Shown: positions 1 to 9,611, counted from the stretch's first letter. The stretch is DNA of 64,000 bases from Actinoplanes flavus (GCF_017592555.1 NZ_JAGFNS010000014.1:62001-126000), one strand, 5' to 3'. Notes: generated by a model not told the origin, from the sequence alone. Program-made: numbers and translations.

Positions 1-2
1 GT

Positions 3-644
3 GGCGAGATCTCGGCTATGACCGGCCGGCAGACGGCCGTCCTGCTGCTGGTGCTCGCCTGGTCGATCCGGCTGACGGCCAACTGGGCGTCGTCGTGGCG
101 CGGCCTGAACCACGAGGACTGGCGCTACGTGCGGCTGCGTGAGCGGCGACCGCGCGGCGTCCCGTGGTGGCTGGTCAACCTGGCCGGCATCCAGCTCATG
201 CCCACGGTGGTGGTGTTCGCCGGGCTGCTGACCGTCTGGCCCGCCGTGACGGTGACCGGCCGTTCGTGGGGGCCGCTGGACGTGGTGGCCGTCGCGGTCA
301 CGGTGGCCGCCGTGCTCCTGGAGGCGACCGCCGACCGCCAGTTGCACCGGTTCACCCGGGATCCCGCCAACCGGGGCGGCGTCATCGACCGCGGCCTGTG
401 GCGGTACTCGCGGCACCCCAACTATCTGGGCGAGATCCTCTTCTGGTGGGGGATGTGGCTGTTCGCCCTGGCCGCCGCCCCGGGCTGGTGGTGGACCGTG
501 ATCGGCCCGGTCACCATGGTGCTGCTGTTCACGTTCGTCAGCATCCCGATGATGGACGAGCGGTCACTGATCCGCCGCCCCGCCTACGCCGAGCACATGC
601 GCCGCGTCCCGGCGCTGCTGCCCCGCCCGGCCCGTCACCGGTAG
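3..644 (+). CDS. DUF1295 / steroid 5-alpha-reductase-like membrane protein (5' end missing)
   Basis: Integral membrane protein related to DUF1295 and isoprenylcysteine methyltransferase-type proteins; the substrate is unknown. The reading frame is open to the left edge, and family members usually carry one more N-terminal membrane segment, so I treat the Met at base 18 as internal. The conserved core is visible: WSIRL near the start, HEDWRY, then the C-terminal signature RYSRHPNYLGEI followed by a long aromatic membrane helix and an MDERSL tail, the typical end of the family. Three to four further hydrophobic segments are evident. Its stop overlaps the convergent phosphatase gene by 10 bp. 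Family assignment is confident; biochemical role is not. Confidence 0.8.
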   Translation, partial: GEISAMTGRQTAVLLLVLAWSIRLTANWASSWRGLNHEDWRYVRLRERRPRGVPWWLVNLAGIQLMPTVVVFAGLLTVWPAVTVTGRSWGPLDVVAVAVTVAAVLLEATADRQLHRFTRDPANRGGVIDRGLWRYSRHPNYLGEILFWWGMWLFALAAAPGWWWTVIGPVTMVLLFTFVSIPMMDERSLIRRPAYAEHMRRVPALLPRPARHR

Positions 645-1324
645 GTCAGCAGCCGCCGGTCGGACTCCAGGTGCTGATGCTCGTTGAACGTCGACAGGGA
701 CAGCCCGCGGCTCCCGGCGATCACCTTGGTCACGCCGGTGTTGACCGAAACCCGGTTGAAGGCGGCCCATCCGGCCACCGATCCGGTGGTGAGCAACGTG
801 GCCGCCATCGCGATCGGCCCGCCCGAGCTGACCACGAGCACCTCCCGGTGCGCACGCAGCAGCGCCTCGGCCGACGCCAGGGCGGCGGCCACCCGGTTCT
901 GGAACGCGGGAAACGATTCGCCGTACTCCGGATCGTGGTCGCCCGACGCCCAGCGCGTGGTGGCCGCCTCGAAGATCTCCTGGAACGCCCGGTCCGGGCG
1001 CGCCTCGCGCGCCAGCTCGGCCGCCATGGCGGCGCGGTCCCGGAACAGCGGCCGGTGGATCTCCACGACGTGCTGGAAGTCGAACTCGTCCCACCCCGGG
1101 TCGATCGCCACGTCGACCGACCGGGCCAGGCCGTCGAGGATGCCCGCGGCGGTCTCGGCGTGCCGGCGCAGCGCGCCGCGCACCAGCAGGGCCGGGCGGA
1201 CGCCCCGATCGGAGAGCGATTTCCCGAGGGTACGGGCCTGTTCGTGCCCGATCGGGGAAAGCGCGTCGTAGTCGTCGGCGCCGAACGACGCCTGACCGTG
1301 GCGGACGAGCAGCAGACGGGCCAC
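635..1324 (-). CDS. histidine phosphatase (phosphoglycerate mutase-like) family protein
   Basis: Cytoplasmic phosphatase of the histidine phosphatase superfamily, about 229 residues. The N-terminal signature LLLVRHGQ supplies the phosphorylated His, and GALRRHAETA, a Glu-bearing middle segment and VVSSGGPI near the C-terminus match the rest of the active site. In many family members the second catalytic His lies in a VxHGG-type segment; here SSGGPI stands there, so phosphatase activity should not be assumed. The frame stays open upstream into the kinase gene, but two GTG codons (1324 and 1330) sit just before the RHG motif behind an AAGGA-like site, so I start at 1324. Substrate unknown. Confidence 0.8.
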   Translation of the reverse strand: MARLLLVRHGQASFGADDYDALSPIGHEQARTLGKSLSDRGVRPALLVRGALRRHAETAAGILDGLARSVDVAIDPGWDEFDFQHVVEIHRPLFRDRAAMAAELAREARPDRAFQEIFEAATTRWASGDHDPEYGESFPAFQNRVAAALASAEALLRAHREVLVVSSGGPIAMAATLLTTGSVAGWAAFNRVSVNTGVTKVIAGSRGLSLSTFNEHQHLESDRRLLTYR

Positions 1325-1478
1325 CGGCACCGGTCCTTCGGATAGCGGGCGAGGGGGTTCCGCTGCACCATACGGCAGGGCCACCGCGGGGCGTCCTGGC
1401 AGCGTCCGCTGGTTTCCGGGTTCCAGGCCCGAGGTGGCGAAACGGGCATAGCCTACCTGCGTCCGGAAAGGGGGCCGG

Positions 1479-3320
1479 GTGATGAGGCGACCGAAAGTGA
1501 CGCCCAGGGTCGTCGGGGCCTTCGTGGCCGTGACCGTACTGACGGTGTTGTCCGCACTCTCGCCACCCCGGATGCTCACCTTCGGGATGCTGGCGGTGGG
1601 ACCGGCGCTGGCCGCCGCCACCGCCAGCCCTACGTTGGTGCTCACCATCGGCGCCTACGCGGCCGCCGCCGCCTTCGCGATCTCCACCTGGCACGGCTTG
1701 CTCGGCTCGACCGATCAGATCCTGCGCCTGCTGATGGTGGCCGCCATCACGGCCATCGGCTGGCTGACCGCCCGTCACCTGCGCACCCTGCTGAACGCCC
1801 GGTCCGCCGCGGCAAGCGACCGGGAGATGCTGGGCGCCCTCGTCGAACAGTCCGCCGACGCGATCATCGTGGCCGACCTCAAGGGCGTCGTGCGGATCTG
1901 GAACGCCGGGGCCGAGAAGATGTACGGCTACCGCGCGAGCGAGATCATCGGGCACAAGTTCACCCGGATCCTGCCCCCGGATCGGCTGGCCGTGTTCGAA
2001 CAGGTCCAGATCCCCCTCGCCGCCGGGGAGCACCTGCGATTCGACGAGACCCGGCGGATCCGCAGCGACGGCTCGGAGATCATCGTGTCGGTCTCGGTCG
2101 CGCCGATCCGCGACGACTCGGGCAGGGTGGTCGCGGCGGCCGCCACCGAGCGCGACATCACCGCCCGGAAGCGGCTGGAGGCCGAGGAGAAGCTGGCCAT
2201 GGAACGGTCGGCGCGGGCCAAGCGGATGGAGAGCCTGGGCCAGCTGGCCGGCGGCGTGGCGCACGACTTCAACAACCTGCTGGCGATAATCCTGAACTAT
2301 GCCGACTTCCTGACCGACGAGGTGACCCCCGAGGGCGGCAAGGACCTGGCCCGGATCCGCGACGCCGCCGACCGGGCCCGCGATCTGACCGGGCAACTCC
2401 TGCTCTTCGCCAAACGGGAGCCGACCCAGGTGGAGACGGTCGACCTGAACGAGGTCGTCGCCTGCTCCGGCGAACTGCTCCGGCGCAGCATCGGCGCGAA
2501 CATCCAGCTGGTCTGCCGACGCCAGCCCGAGCCGCTGCCGGTCCGCGCCAACCGCGGCCACCTCGACCAGATCCTGCTCAACCTGATCGTCAACGCCCGG
2601 GACGCCATGCCCGACGGCGGCGTGGTCGTGGTGCAGACCGACCGACCGCCCGGCGGCAACGCGCGGCTGACCGTCAGCGACACCGGCTGCGGCATGACCG
2701 CCGAGGTGCGCGACCGGCTCTTCGAGCCGTTCTTCACCACCAAGCCCGCCGACAAGGGCACCGGACTCGGCCTGGCCACCGTCTACGGCATCGTCACCGA
2801 CGCGGGCGGACAGATCACCGTGGACTCGTCACCCGGCATCGGCACCACCTTCCAGATCCTGCTGCCACTGGCGGCAGAGTCGGCGGACCGGACTCCGGAA
2901 ACGGGCGACATCCCGGCGTCCGGCCACGGCGAGCACGTGATCGTGGTCGACGACGACGAATCCGTCCGCGATCTGGTGATCCGGATCCTGCGGGAGAACG
3001 GTTATCGCGCCACGGCCTGGCTCGACGGCTCACCACGCGGCGACGAACCGGACGACGTCGCCCTGCTCCTCACCGACATCGTGCGGCGCGGCCGCTCCGG
3101 GCCGGCGATCGCCGACCGGCTGCGGGTCCATCATCCGGAGTTGCCGGTGCTGTACATGTCCGGCTACAGCGACGACGATCTCCGCCGCTACGACCTGGAC
3201 TCGGCCCGCATCGTCCAGAAACCGTTCACCGCCGTGGAACTGCTCGCGGCCGTCGAGGACAGCATCTCCGGCCGGGCGCTGGACGAGCGGAGACGGGACA
3301 GCTCGTCGCGGGCCGCGTGA
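1479..3320 (+). CDS. membrane PAS hybrid histidine kinase with C-terminal receiver
   Basis: Sensor kinase of 613 residues. Order: about three or four membrane segments (residues 10-100), a PAS domain (about 118-235), a DHp helix with phospho-acceptor His262 in GGVAHDFNN, a HATPase domain (N box NLIVNARDAM, G box GTGLGLATVYG), then a receiver domain (about 485-600) with VVDDDE acidic pocket, Asp533 in LLTDIV and Lys in QKPF. This is the architecture of hybrid kinases that phosphorylate their own receiver. GTG at 1479 is immediately followed by ATG; either could start, after a GGAAAGGGGG purine stretch. No response regulator gene is adjacent, so the output partner is unknown. Monocistronic here. 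Confidence 0.9.
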   Translation: MMRRPKVTPRVVGAFVAVTVLTVLSALSPPRMLTFGMLAVGPALAAATASPTLVLTIGAYAAAAAFAISTWHGLLGSTDQILRLLMVAAITAIGWLTARHLRTLLNARSAAASDREMLGALVEQSADAIIVADLKGVVRIWNAGAEKMYGYRASEIIGHKFTRILPPDRLAVFEQVQIPLAAGEHLRFDETRRIRSDGSEIIVSVSVAPIRDDSGRVVAAAATERDITARKRLEAEEKLAMERSARAKRMESLGQLAGGVAHDFNNLLAIILNYADFLTDEVTPEGGKDLARIRDAADRARDLTGQLLLFAKREPTQVETVDLNEVVACSGELLRRSIGANIQLVCRRQPEPLPVRANRGHLDQILLNLIVNARDAMPDGGVVVVQTDRPPGGNARLTVSDTGCGMTAEVRDRLFEPFFTTKPADKGTGLGLATVYGIVTDAGGQITVDSSPGIGTTFQILLPLAAESADRTPETGDIPASGHGEHVIVVDDDESVRDLVIRILRENGYRATAWLDGSPRGDEPDDVALLLTDIVRRGRSGPAIADRLRVHHPELPVLYMSGYSDDDLRRYDLDSARIVQKPFTAVELLAAVEDSISGRALDERRRDSSSRAA

Positions 3321-3455
3321 CGCGGGATGCGCCGGTTCTCGGCGAACCGCGATGGGATGGCCGGCCGAAAGAGCGCCGTGCAGCCGCGCCGCCGGCTGAG
3401 ATCGGTGGTCCGGCGCCGATCGGGACGACGTGTCGACGGCAGATCACGGTGGCGC

Positions 3456-5336
3456 TCACCTCCGGTCGAGGGGAAGCCAGACGCGCATGGTGGACGGGCC
3501 GCGCCTGGCCCAGCGGTGGTAGGGGTACAGCGGAATCTCCACCGCATCCGCAAGAGGCGGAGCCGGAGCCGGGCCGTAGGGCCAGCTGGCGTCGTGCACG
3601 GGCTGGGTGCGCCCGGTGACGATCACGGCGCCGTCGCGGTCCACCGGTTCGGTGGCGGGATCCAGGCGGACGGTGTCGACGGTCCGGCCGGGTGGCAGGT
3701 CGAGTGATTCGAGACAGTAGACGACCGGTCCGCGTTCCACGGCGACGCTTCCGCGTACCGCGTCGATTCTGGCGTCGGCGAAGGTGAGCCGCGGCCGGAC
3801 CGCCAGATCGAGCACCAGCATGTCGCCCGCCGTGAAACGGCGCCGCACCGCGGCGAGGCCCGGCGCCACCGGCACGCCGTCGAGGGTCGCCTCGGTGGCC
3901 CAGTGCGGGATCCGCAGGGAGAGCGTCCAGGCCGTCGCGGGCGCGGACACCACCCGGATGGTGACCCGCCCGTCGGCCGGGTACGCGGTCTCGATGTCCA
4001 GATCGATGTCGCCCACCCGGATCGACGCCGGCGTGTACTGGTGGATCTGCACGCCGCCGTCGTCGTCGGTGGTGGCCAGATAGGCGGCCAGGCTGCTGAA
4101 CGTGCGGGCCAGGTTGGTCATGCAGCAGGACACCGCGTACCAGGGCGCGCGCAGGCTGGACGCGGCCCGCGGGACCAGGGTGTCGGCGGCCGGTTCGATG
4201 CCGGGGACCCGCTGGTGCAGCGTGTTGGTGTAGAAGAAGCGGGTGCCGTCGTCGGACGGGGACGTGGCGATGATGTTGAACAGGACCCGTTCGATCAGGT
4301 CGGCGTAGCGGGGGTTGCCCTCGGCCAGGAGCAGCCGCCAGGCCAGCATGACCGAGCCGACGCCGGCGCAGGTCTCCTGGTAGGCGCGGTCCGGCGGCAG
4401 CACGAAGTCGTCGCCGAACGCCTCGTCCTGGTGGCGGGATCCGATGCCACCGGTCAGATAGGTACGCCGCGCGACCGTGGCCCGCCACTGCCGGGCGACC
4501 GCCTCCAGCAGTTCGGTGTCGCCGGTCTCGACGGCTACGTCGACCGCACCGGACGCCAGGTAGACGGCCCGTACGGCGTGCCCGCGCAGCACCCGCGCCT
4601 CACGGATCGGCATGTCGTCCTGGAAGTAGGCGCGGCCGAACTCGATGTCGTCGAGCACCTGCCGGCCGCGGCGCTCGACGAACAGCCGGGCCTGGTCCAG
4701 GTAGCGGCGGTTGCCGGTGACCCGGTACAGCTCGACCAGGGCCGGCTCGATCTCGGCGTGCCCGCAGACCGACTGGATGCCGTCCGGGCCGAACGTGTCG
4801 CAGACGTGGTCGGCGGCGCGCACCGCCACGGTCACGAGGTCGTCGTGACCGTGGGTGCGGGCCCGGGCCACCCCCGCTTGGATGAGGTGGCCGTAGCAGT
4901 AGAGCTCGTGGCCCCACTCCAGGTCGCTGTACCGGGCGGCCTGGCCGGGCCGCCCGAAGTTGGTGTTGAGGTAGCCGTCCGGCTGCTGGACCGCGGCGAC
5001 CCGGGCCACGATGGCGTGAAACCGGTCCTCGTACGCCGGATCGCCGGCCCAGGCGAGCGCCTCCAGGTACTTGTAGACCTCGGAGTCGGAGAACTCGCGC
5101 CCGCGGCGGCCCTCCACGGGCGCGCCGAAGTTGCCGAGCCAGCCGGCCCGTTCCAGCCAGTGTTCGATGTGGTCGAAGGAGGCGGTCCGGCTGGTGTGCT
5201 GCCGCTGTTGCCAGAAGCCGGGCCGCAGGGTGACCTCGTGCAGGCCCAGCGGCCGCAGCCGGCCGGTGCTCGGGGCGGCCGGAGTCCCGCCGCGCCCGGT
5301 CCATTCGCCGGACACGACGGCTTTCTCGATCGTCAC
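3456..5336 (-). CDS. GH127 beta-L-arabinofuranosidase-like glycoside hydrolase
   Basis: Predicted retaining glycosidase of family GH127 (formerly DUF1680), 626 residues, with no signal peptide and so probably intracellular. The alpha/alpha-barrel start (RPGFWQQR, YKYLEALAWA) and the metal-thiolate active site are recognisable: Glu305 in DEAFGD, Glu321 and Cys323 in QETCAG, and Cys404-Cys405 in SCCMTN. The spacing matches Bifidobacterium HypBA1 (E322, E338, C340, C417, C418), where the second-last Cys is the nucleophile. It starts with GTG, 7 bp after the stop of the upstream permease gene, as the last gene of the ABC operon. Most likely it cleaves L-arabinofuranosides imported by the adjacent transporter; exact linkage is not deducible. 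Confidence 0.9.
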   Translation of the reverse strand: MTIEKAVVSGEWTGRGGTPAAPSTGRLRPLGLHEVTLRPGFWQQRQHTSRTASFDHIEHWLERAGWLGNFGAPVEGRRGREFSDSEVYKYLEALAWAGDPAYEDRFHAIVARVAAVQQPDGYLNTNFGRPGQAARYSDLEWGHELYCYGHLIQAGVARARTHGHDDLVTVAVRAADHVCDTFGPDGIQSVCGHAEIEPALVELYRVTGNRRYLDQARLFVERRGRQVLDDIEFGRAYFQDDMPIREARVLRGHAVRAVYLASGAVDVAVETGDTELLEAVARQWRATVARRTYLTGGIGSRHQDEAFGDDFVLPPDRAYQETCAGVGSVMLAWRLLLAEGNPRYADLIERVLFNIIATSPSDDGTRFFYTNTLHQRVPGIEPAADTLVPRAASSLRAPWYAVSCCMTNLARTFSSLAAYLATTDDDGGVQIHQYTPASIRVGDIDLDIETAYPADGRVTIRVVSAPATAWTLSLRIPHWATEATLDGVPVAPGLAAVRRRFTAGDMLVLDLAVRPRLTFADARIDAVRGSVAVERGPVVYCLESLDLPPGRTVDTVRLDPATEPVDRDGAVIVTGRTQPVHDASWPYGPAPAPPLADAVEIPLYPYHRWARRGPSTMRVWLPLDRR

Positions 5337-5343
5337 GTGAGGA

Positions 5344-6147
5344 TCAACCCTTCAGTGCGCCGGACAGGAACCCGCGGACGTAGTGCCGCTGGAGGGCGAG
5401 GAACAGCAGGATGCAGGGCAGGGCGAGGGTGACCACCCCGGCCTCGGTGGCGCCGTAGTCGACGATGCCCATCACCTGCTGGCGCATGTTGGCGACGGCC
5501 AGCGGCAGGGGCGCCCGGTCGGAGTCGCTGATCAGCACCAGTGGGGTGATGAAGTCGTTCCAGGCGGCCAGGAACGCGAACAGGCCGACGGTGATCAGGC
5601 CGGGCCGCACCGCCGGAAGCATGATGTGCAGCAGGGCGCGGAAGCTGCCGCAGCCGTCCACCAGTGCCGACTCGCCGAGCTCCTTGGGCACCGCCTCGAA
5701 GGAGATGCGCATCATGAAGACGGCGAACGGCAGCTGGAACATGGTGAGCACCAGCGCCAGCCCGACCAGCGAGTTCTGCAGGCCCAGGTCGTTGAGCAGG
5801 ACGTAGAGCGGGATCAGCAGGGTCGCGTAGGGCACCATCAGGATGGCCAGGGTGACCAGGAACAGCAGGTTCCGGCCGGGAAAGCGGAACATCGCGAACG
5901 CGTAGCCGCCGAGCAGCGACACGCCCAGCGTGAACAGCACCGTCAGGACCGACACCACTGTCGAGTTCAGCAGGTACTGCGCGATTCCGGCCTGGTAGTT
6001 GGCCAGGGTCTCATAGTTGCCGAGGCCCCAGCCGGAGGTTTGCGCGGTGCCGGCCTGCGGGCTGACCGAGGCCACCGCGGCCCACACCAGCGGGGACAGG
6101 AAGAGGACGGCGAGGCCGCCGCCGACGATGTGCTGCGGAGTCCGCAT
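5344..6147 (-). CDS. carbohydrate ABC transporter permease (MalG/CUT1 type)
   Basis: Inner-membrane permease of 267 residues, CUT1 family. Six hydrophobic segments are visible and the cytoplasmic EAA loop reads ESALVDGCGSFRALL followed by IMLP, the contact site for the ATPase subunit. The start is ATG 6147 behind AGGAGGACTGACC, two bases after the stop of the other permease gene. No ATP-binding subunit is encoded in the operon; actinomycete CUT1 transporters commonly share an MsiK-type ATPase encoded elsewhere. It should form a heterodimer with the product of 6150-7070. Confidence 0.93.
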   Translation of the reverse strand: MRTPQHIVGGGLAVLFLSPLVWAAVASVSPQAGTAQTSGWGLGNYETLANYQAGIAQYLLNSTVVSVLTVLFTLGVSLLGGYAFAMFRFPGRNLLFLVTLAILMVPYATLLIPLYVLLNDLGLQNSLVGLALVLTMFQLPFAVFMMRISFEAVPKELGESALVDGCGSFRALLHIMLPAVRPGLITVGLFAFLAAWNDFITPLVLISDSDRAPLPLAVANMRQQVMGIVDYGATEAGVVTLALPCILLFLALQRHYVRGFLSGALKG

Positions 6148-6149
6148 GG

Positions 6150-7070
6150 TCAGTCCTCCTTGCCGCGCAGGCCACGGAACTGCAGGACGTTGACCACCAG
6201 CAGAACGGCCAGGATGAGGATCGAGAGGGCGGCGGCGCGGCCCAGGTTGTTCTGGCCGTAGAAGGCCATGTTGTAGACCAGTTGGACGATGGTGATCGTG
6301 CTGTTGTCCGGGCCGCCCTTGGTGAGGATGTAGAACTGGTCGAAGGCCAGCAGCGACCCGGTCACGCAGAGGATCGCGCACAGTGCCAGCGACGACTTGA
6401 GCAGCGGCAGCGTGATGTGCCGGAACGTCTGCATCCGGGTGGCGCCATCCAGGCGGGCCGCCTCGTAGACGTCACCCGGGATGCTCTGCAACCCGACCAG
6501 CAACAGCAGCATGTAGAAGCCGGCGAACCGCCAGACGATCAGCGCCACCGTCGACCAGAGCGCCGCGTTCGGGGTGCCGAGGAACGAGTCGATGCCGAGG
6601 AAACCGAGCGGGCTGCTCTGCGGCGAGTAGAGGGCGTAGAACAGCAGCGACGCCGAGGCCAGGCCGAGCGCCGAGGGCACCAGGAAGGAGCTGCGCAGGA
6701 TGCCGGTCCAGCGGCTCGACTCCTGCACCAGCAGCGCCAGGGCGAGCGCCAGCCCGAGCAGGATGACGGTGGTCACGACGGTGTACTTGACGGTGAACCA
6801 GACGGCCGGCCACAGCAGCCGGTCGTCCATGACGTCCTGGTAGTTCTCCGGCGCATTCCAGCCACGGTCACCGGTGAACAGCCCCCAGTCGGAGACCGAC
6901 ATCCGCGCGACCAGAACGACCGGCACGACGAAGAAGATCAGAACGAACAACGCGGTGGGTGCCGCGTAGGCCCAGCCGGTGAGCTTCGGCCTCCGGCGCC
7001 GCTGCGAGCCTTTCACCGGTACGGCCGGCGAGCTCCGTTGTTGTTCCAGGGTGGTGACGGGAGATGCCAC
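6150..7070 (-). CDS. carbohydrate ABC transporter permease (MalF/UgpA type)
   Basis: Second CUT1 permease, about 306 residues, with a Gln/Arg-rich cytoplasmic N-terminus and six membrane helices. The EAA loop EAARLDGATRMQTFRHITLP is canonical. I favour GTG 7070 (VASPVTT) because an AAGGA lies about 10 bases upstream; an in-frame GTG at 7115 would add 15 residues. It lies 61 bp downstream of the binding-protein gene and two bases before the MalG-type partner, so all three transporter genes and the GH127 gene should be one transcript. Confidence 0.92.
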   Translation of the reverse strand: MASPVTTLEQQRSSPAVPVKGSQRRRRPKLTGWAYAAPTALFVLIFFVVPVVLVARMSVSDWGLFTGDRGWNAPENYQDVMDDRLLWPAVWFTVKYTVVTTVILLGLALALALLVQESSRWTGILRSSFLVPSALGLASASLLFYALYSPQSSPLGFLGIDSFLGTPNAALWSTVALIVWRFAGFYMLLLLVGLQSIPGDVYEAARLDGATRMQTFRHITLPLLKSSLALCAILCVTGSLLAFDQFYILTKGGPDNSTITIVQLVYNMAFYGQNNLGRAAALSILILAVLLVVNVLQFRGLRGKED

Positions 7071-7131
7071 GGTGGCTCGGTCCTTAAGGTTGGTGCGGCG
7101 CCCGGGTTCCGCCACCGGGCGCCGCCACTCG

Positions 7132-8421
7132 TCACTGGGCCAGGACTCCGGTCACGGCCTCGTTGTCCTTCTCGAGGCTGCCGGCGTCGCCGTACACCTG
7201 ATTGCGCAGAAGGGTGACCCACGGGCTGCCCGGCGCGTTGAACGCCTGCTGGAAGTTGACCGCGACGGGTGTCTTGCTCTGCGGCGAGGCCGCGGCCTTG
7301 TTGATCGTCACGACCCGCGGGTCCTTGGCCGAATACTGGTTGTCCACCAGATCCGTGCGGGCCACGCTCGAGTTGTTCTTGGCCAGCACCTCGACCTGTG
7401 CCGCCTCGGACGTCAGCCAGGACAGGAAGTTCCACGACTGCTGCGTCTTCTTCGAGTCCTTGGAGATGCCGATGCCGTCGCCGCCGACGAACGTGGAGCC
7501 ACCACCGGAGACGCCCGGGATCGCGGTGACGCCGACGTCGACGGTCTTCGACGCGGTCGGCAGCAGGGTCGCCGGGTACGGCATCACGCCGATCTTGCCC
7601 TCCTGGAAGGCGGCGACCCAGGTGGCCCCGGTCTCGTCCTTCGAGCCCGGCGCGATCGCACCGGCCCCCTGCAGTTCCCGCCAGGTGGCGTAGACCTTCT
7701 GGGCAGCCGGACCGTTGAGCAGCGACTTCGTGCCAGCCGGGTCCATCACCTCCTCCCCGCTGGCCCAGACCATCGGGAACCAGGTGAAGACGTTGCAGCC
7801 GCCGCAGTTGCCGCCGAAATAGGTGCCGTAGACGTCTTTCTTGCCAAGCTTCTGTACGGCGAGGGCCTGCTGCCTGAACTCGTCCAGGGTGGTCGGGCCC
7901 TTCTCCGGGTCGAGTCCCGCCTCCTTGTAGAGGCCCTTGTTCCAGAACACCACCGACAGGTCCAGAACGAAGGGCAGCACATACTTCTTGCCTTCGTAGG
8001 TGCCGGCCTGAACGTGCCCCTGGTTGATCTTGTCGGCGTAGGACAGTTGGCCAATGCTCTCGGTCAGGTCGAAGAACAGTCCCGACTTGGTCCAGTTCGG
8101 CACGTAGACGATGTCGGCGGCGAACAGGTCGGGCAGGTCGCCGCTGCCGGCCGCCGCGCCGACCTTGGCCACATAGTCGTCGTTCGGGACGATGGTGAGC
8201 TTCACCTGGTTCTTGTGCGTGGCGTTGTACGCCTCCACCAGGGCCTTGGCCTGCAGTTCGAGCGGGGCGCGGGTCCACAGGGTCAGTTCGGAACCGTCGT
8301 CGACCCCCTCGACGCCGGCGCCGGCCGGCGGGGCGGCCGTTCCCTTGTCGCCGTCCCCGCCACAGGCGGCCAGCCCGGTGATCAGCAGGCCTGCCAGGGC
8401 GGCGCTCAATATTCGACGCAC
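7132..8421 (-). CDS. carbohydrate ABC transporter substrate-binding lipoprotein
   Basis: Extracellular solute-binding protein of family 1, 429 residues, anchored by lipid. The signal peptide RRILSAALAGLLITGLAAC ends in the lipobox LAAC, with acylated Cys followed by GGDGDKG. Downstream blocks (FAADIVYVPNW, GKKYVLPFVLDLSVVFWNK, GVMPYPA) are typical of sugar-binding proteins of CUT1 systems. GTG 8421 sits behind GGAGGTG. It is the first gene of the operon with two permeases and a GH127 arabinofuranosidase, so an L-arabinose-containing oligosaccharide is the probable ligand (inference). Confidence 0.92.
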   Translation of the reverse strand: MRRILSAALAGLLITGLAACGGDGDKGTAAPPAGAGVEGVDDGSELTLWTRAPLELQAKALVEAYNATHKNQVKLTIVPNDDYVAKVGAAAGSGDLPDLFAADIVYVPNWTKSGLFFDLTESIGQLSYADKINQGHVQAGTYEGKKYVLPFVLDLSVVFWNKGLYKEAGLDPEKGPTTLDEFRQQALAVQKLGKKDVYGTYFGGNCGGCNVFTWFPMVWASGEEVMDPAGTKSLLNGPAAQKVYATWRELQGAGAIAPGSKDETGATWVAAFQEGKIGVMPYPATLLPTASKTVDVGVTAIPGVSGGGSTFVGGDGIGISKDSKKTQQSWNFLSWLTSEAAQVEVLAKNNSSVARTDLVDNQYSAKDPRVVTINKAAASPQSKTPVAVNFQQAFNAPGSPWVTLLRNQVYGDAGSLEKDNEAVTGVLAQ

Positions 8422-8599
8422 GGAGCACCTCCGGTTTTCGGTGAGTTTCGGTGCGGGTATATTCGCGGGTACGCTCGGAACGAGTTGAGCAGTGAAGAGG
8501 TACGAGTCAGGCGTACCGAAAAGGTTTTCCGGAACGTAATACGGAGGAAAATCCGTTGTCAAGAGCTTCGATGACTCGCACCGATGTGGAGGTAGGACC
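8422..8599. promoter_or_regulatory. divergent promoter region with two candidate operators
   Basis: Regulatory interval between the leftward ABC/GH127 operon and the rightward LacI gene. It is noticeably richer in A/T than the flanks. It contains a perfect inverted repeat GGTACG-7 nt-CGTACC (8499-8517) and, just downstream, a second imperfect inverted repeat GGTTTTCC ... GGAAAATCC (8523-8554). Either is a plausible site for the neighbouring LacI-type repressor. The RBS GGAGGTG of the binding-protein gene lies at its left edge. No experimentally known consensus was matched. Confidence 0.5.
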
Positions 8600-9607
8600 G
8601 TGACCACCCGTCCCGTCACGCTGCGCGAAGTCGCCAAGCTCGCCGGCGTCTCCATCGCGACCGCCTCGAAGGCCCTCAACGGACAGCCCCAGGTCCGTGC
8701 CAGCACCCGTGACCGGGTGCTGCGCGCCGCCGAGCAGCTGAACTTCTCGCCCAACACCCTCGCCCAGGGCCTGATCACACAGCGCAGCGGGACGGTCGGG
8801 CTGCTCACCTCCGACCTGGAGGGCCGCTTCTCCATCCCGATCCTGATGGGCGCCGAAGACGCTTTCGGATCCGACCAGACATCGGTCTTCCTCTGCGACG
8901 CCCGCGGCGACAACGTGCGCGAGAAACACCACCTGCGGGCCCTGCTGTCGCGCCGCGTCGACGGGCTCATCGTGGTCGGCGCCCGCCCCGACGCCCGCCC
9001 GTCACTGGGCGAACTGCCGGTGCCGGTCATCTACGCGTACGCGCCGTCCGAGGACCCGGCCGACCTGTCCCTGGTCACCGACAACATCGGCGGTGGCCGA
9101 CTCGCCGTCGACCACCTGATCCGGCACGGCCGCCGCCGCATCGCCCACATCACCGGCGACGCCACCTACGGCGCCGCGCAGGATCGCGCCACCGGCGCCT
9201 TGGCCAGACTCGCCGAGGAGGGGCTGGAACTCGCCGGCGACCAGGTGTGGTTCGGCAACTGGTCGGAGGCGTGGGGCCGCGGCGCCACCCGCATGCTGCT
9301 GCAACGCGACCCGGAGATCGACGCCGTCTTCGCCGGCTCCGACGAGATCGCCCGCGGCGTCCTCGACGTCCTCCACCAGGAGAAACTCGACGTGCCGTCG
9401 CAGGTCGCGGTGATCGGCTTCGACAACTGGAACATCCTGGCCGCCAACGCCCGGCCGCCGCTGTCCACCATCGACATGAACCTGGAACAGCTCGGCCGCC
9501 TGGCCGCCCAGCGCCTGTTCGCCGCGATCGGCGGCACCCTCGGCTCCGGCACCGAAACCGTCCCGTGCCGCCTGATCACCCGCGAATCGACCGCCCCCGT
9601 GGGTTAG
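8600..9607 (+). CDS. LacI-family transcriptional regulator of the sugar operon
   Basis: DNA-binding repressor of 335 residues. The N-terminal helix-turn-helix is clear (TLREVAKLAGVSIATASKAL) with hinge helix NTLAQGL, followed by a periplasmic-binding-like effector domain (VIGFDNWNILAANARPPLSTI near the end is the usual dimer/ligand region). GTG start at 8600. It is divergent from and 178 bp away from the ABC transporter/GH127 operon, the standard arrangement for local control, so the inducer is probably the imported sugar or its product. Confidence 0.93.
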   Translation: MTTRPVTLREVAKLAGVSIATASKALNGQPQVRASTRDRVLRAAEQLNFSPNTLAQGLITQRSGTVGLLTSDLEGRFSIPILMGAEDAFGSDQTSVFLCDARGDNVREKHHLRALLSRRVDGLIVVGARPDARPSLGELPVPVIYAYAPSEDPADLSLVTDNIGGGRLAVDHLIRHGRRRIAHITGDATYGAAQDRATGALARLAEEGLELAGDQVWFGNWSEAWGRGATRMLLQRDPEIDAVFAGSDEIARGVLDVLHQEKLDVPSQVAVIGFDNWNILAANARPPLSTIDMNLEQLGRLAAQRLFAAIGGTLGSGTETVPCRLITRESTAPVG

Positions 9608-9611
9608 ATCC

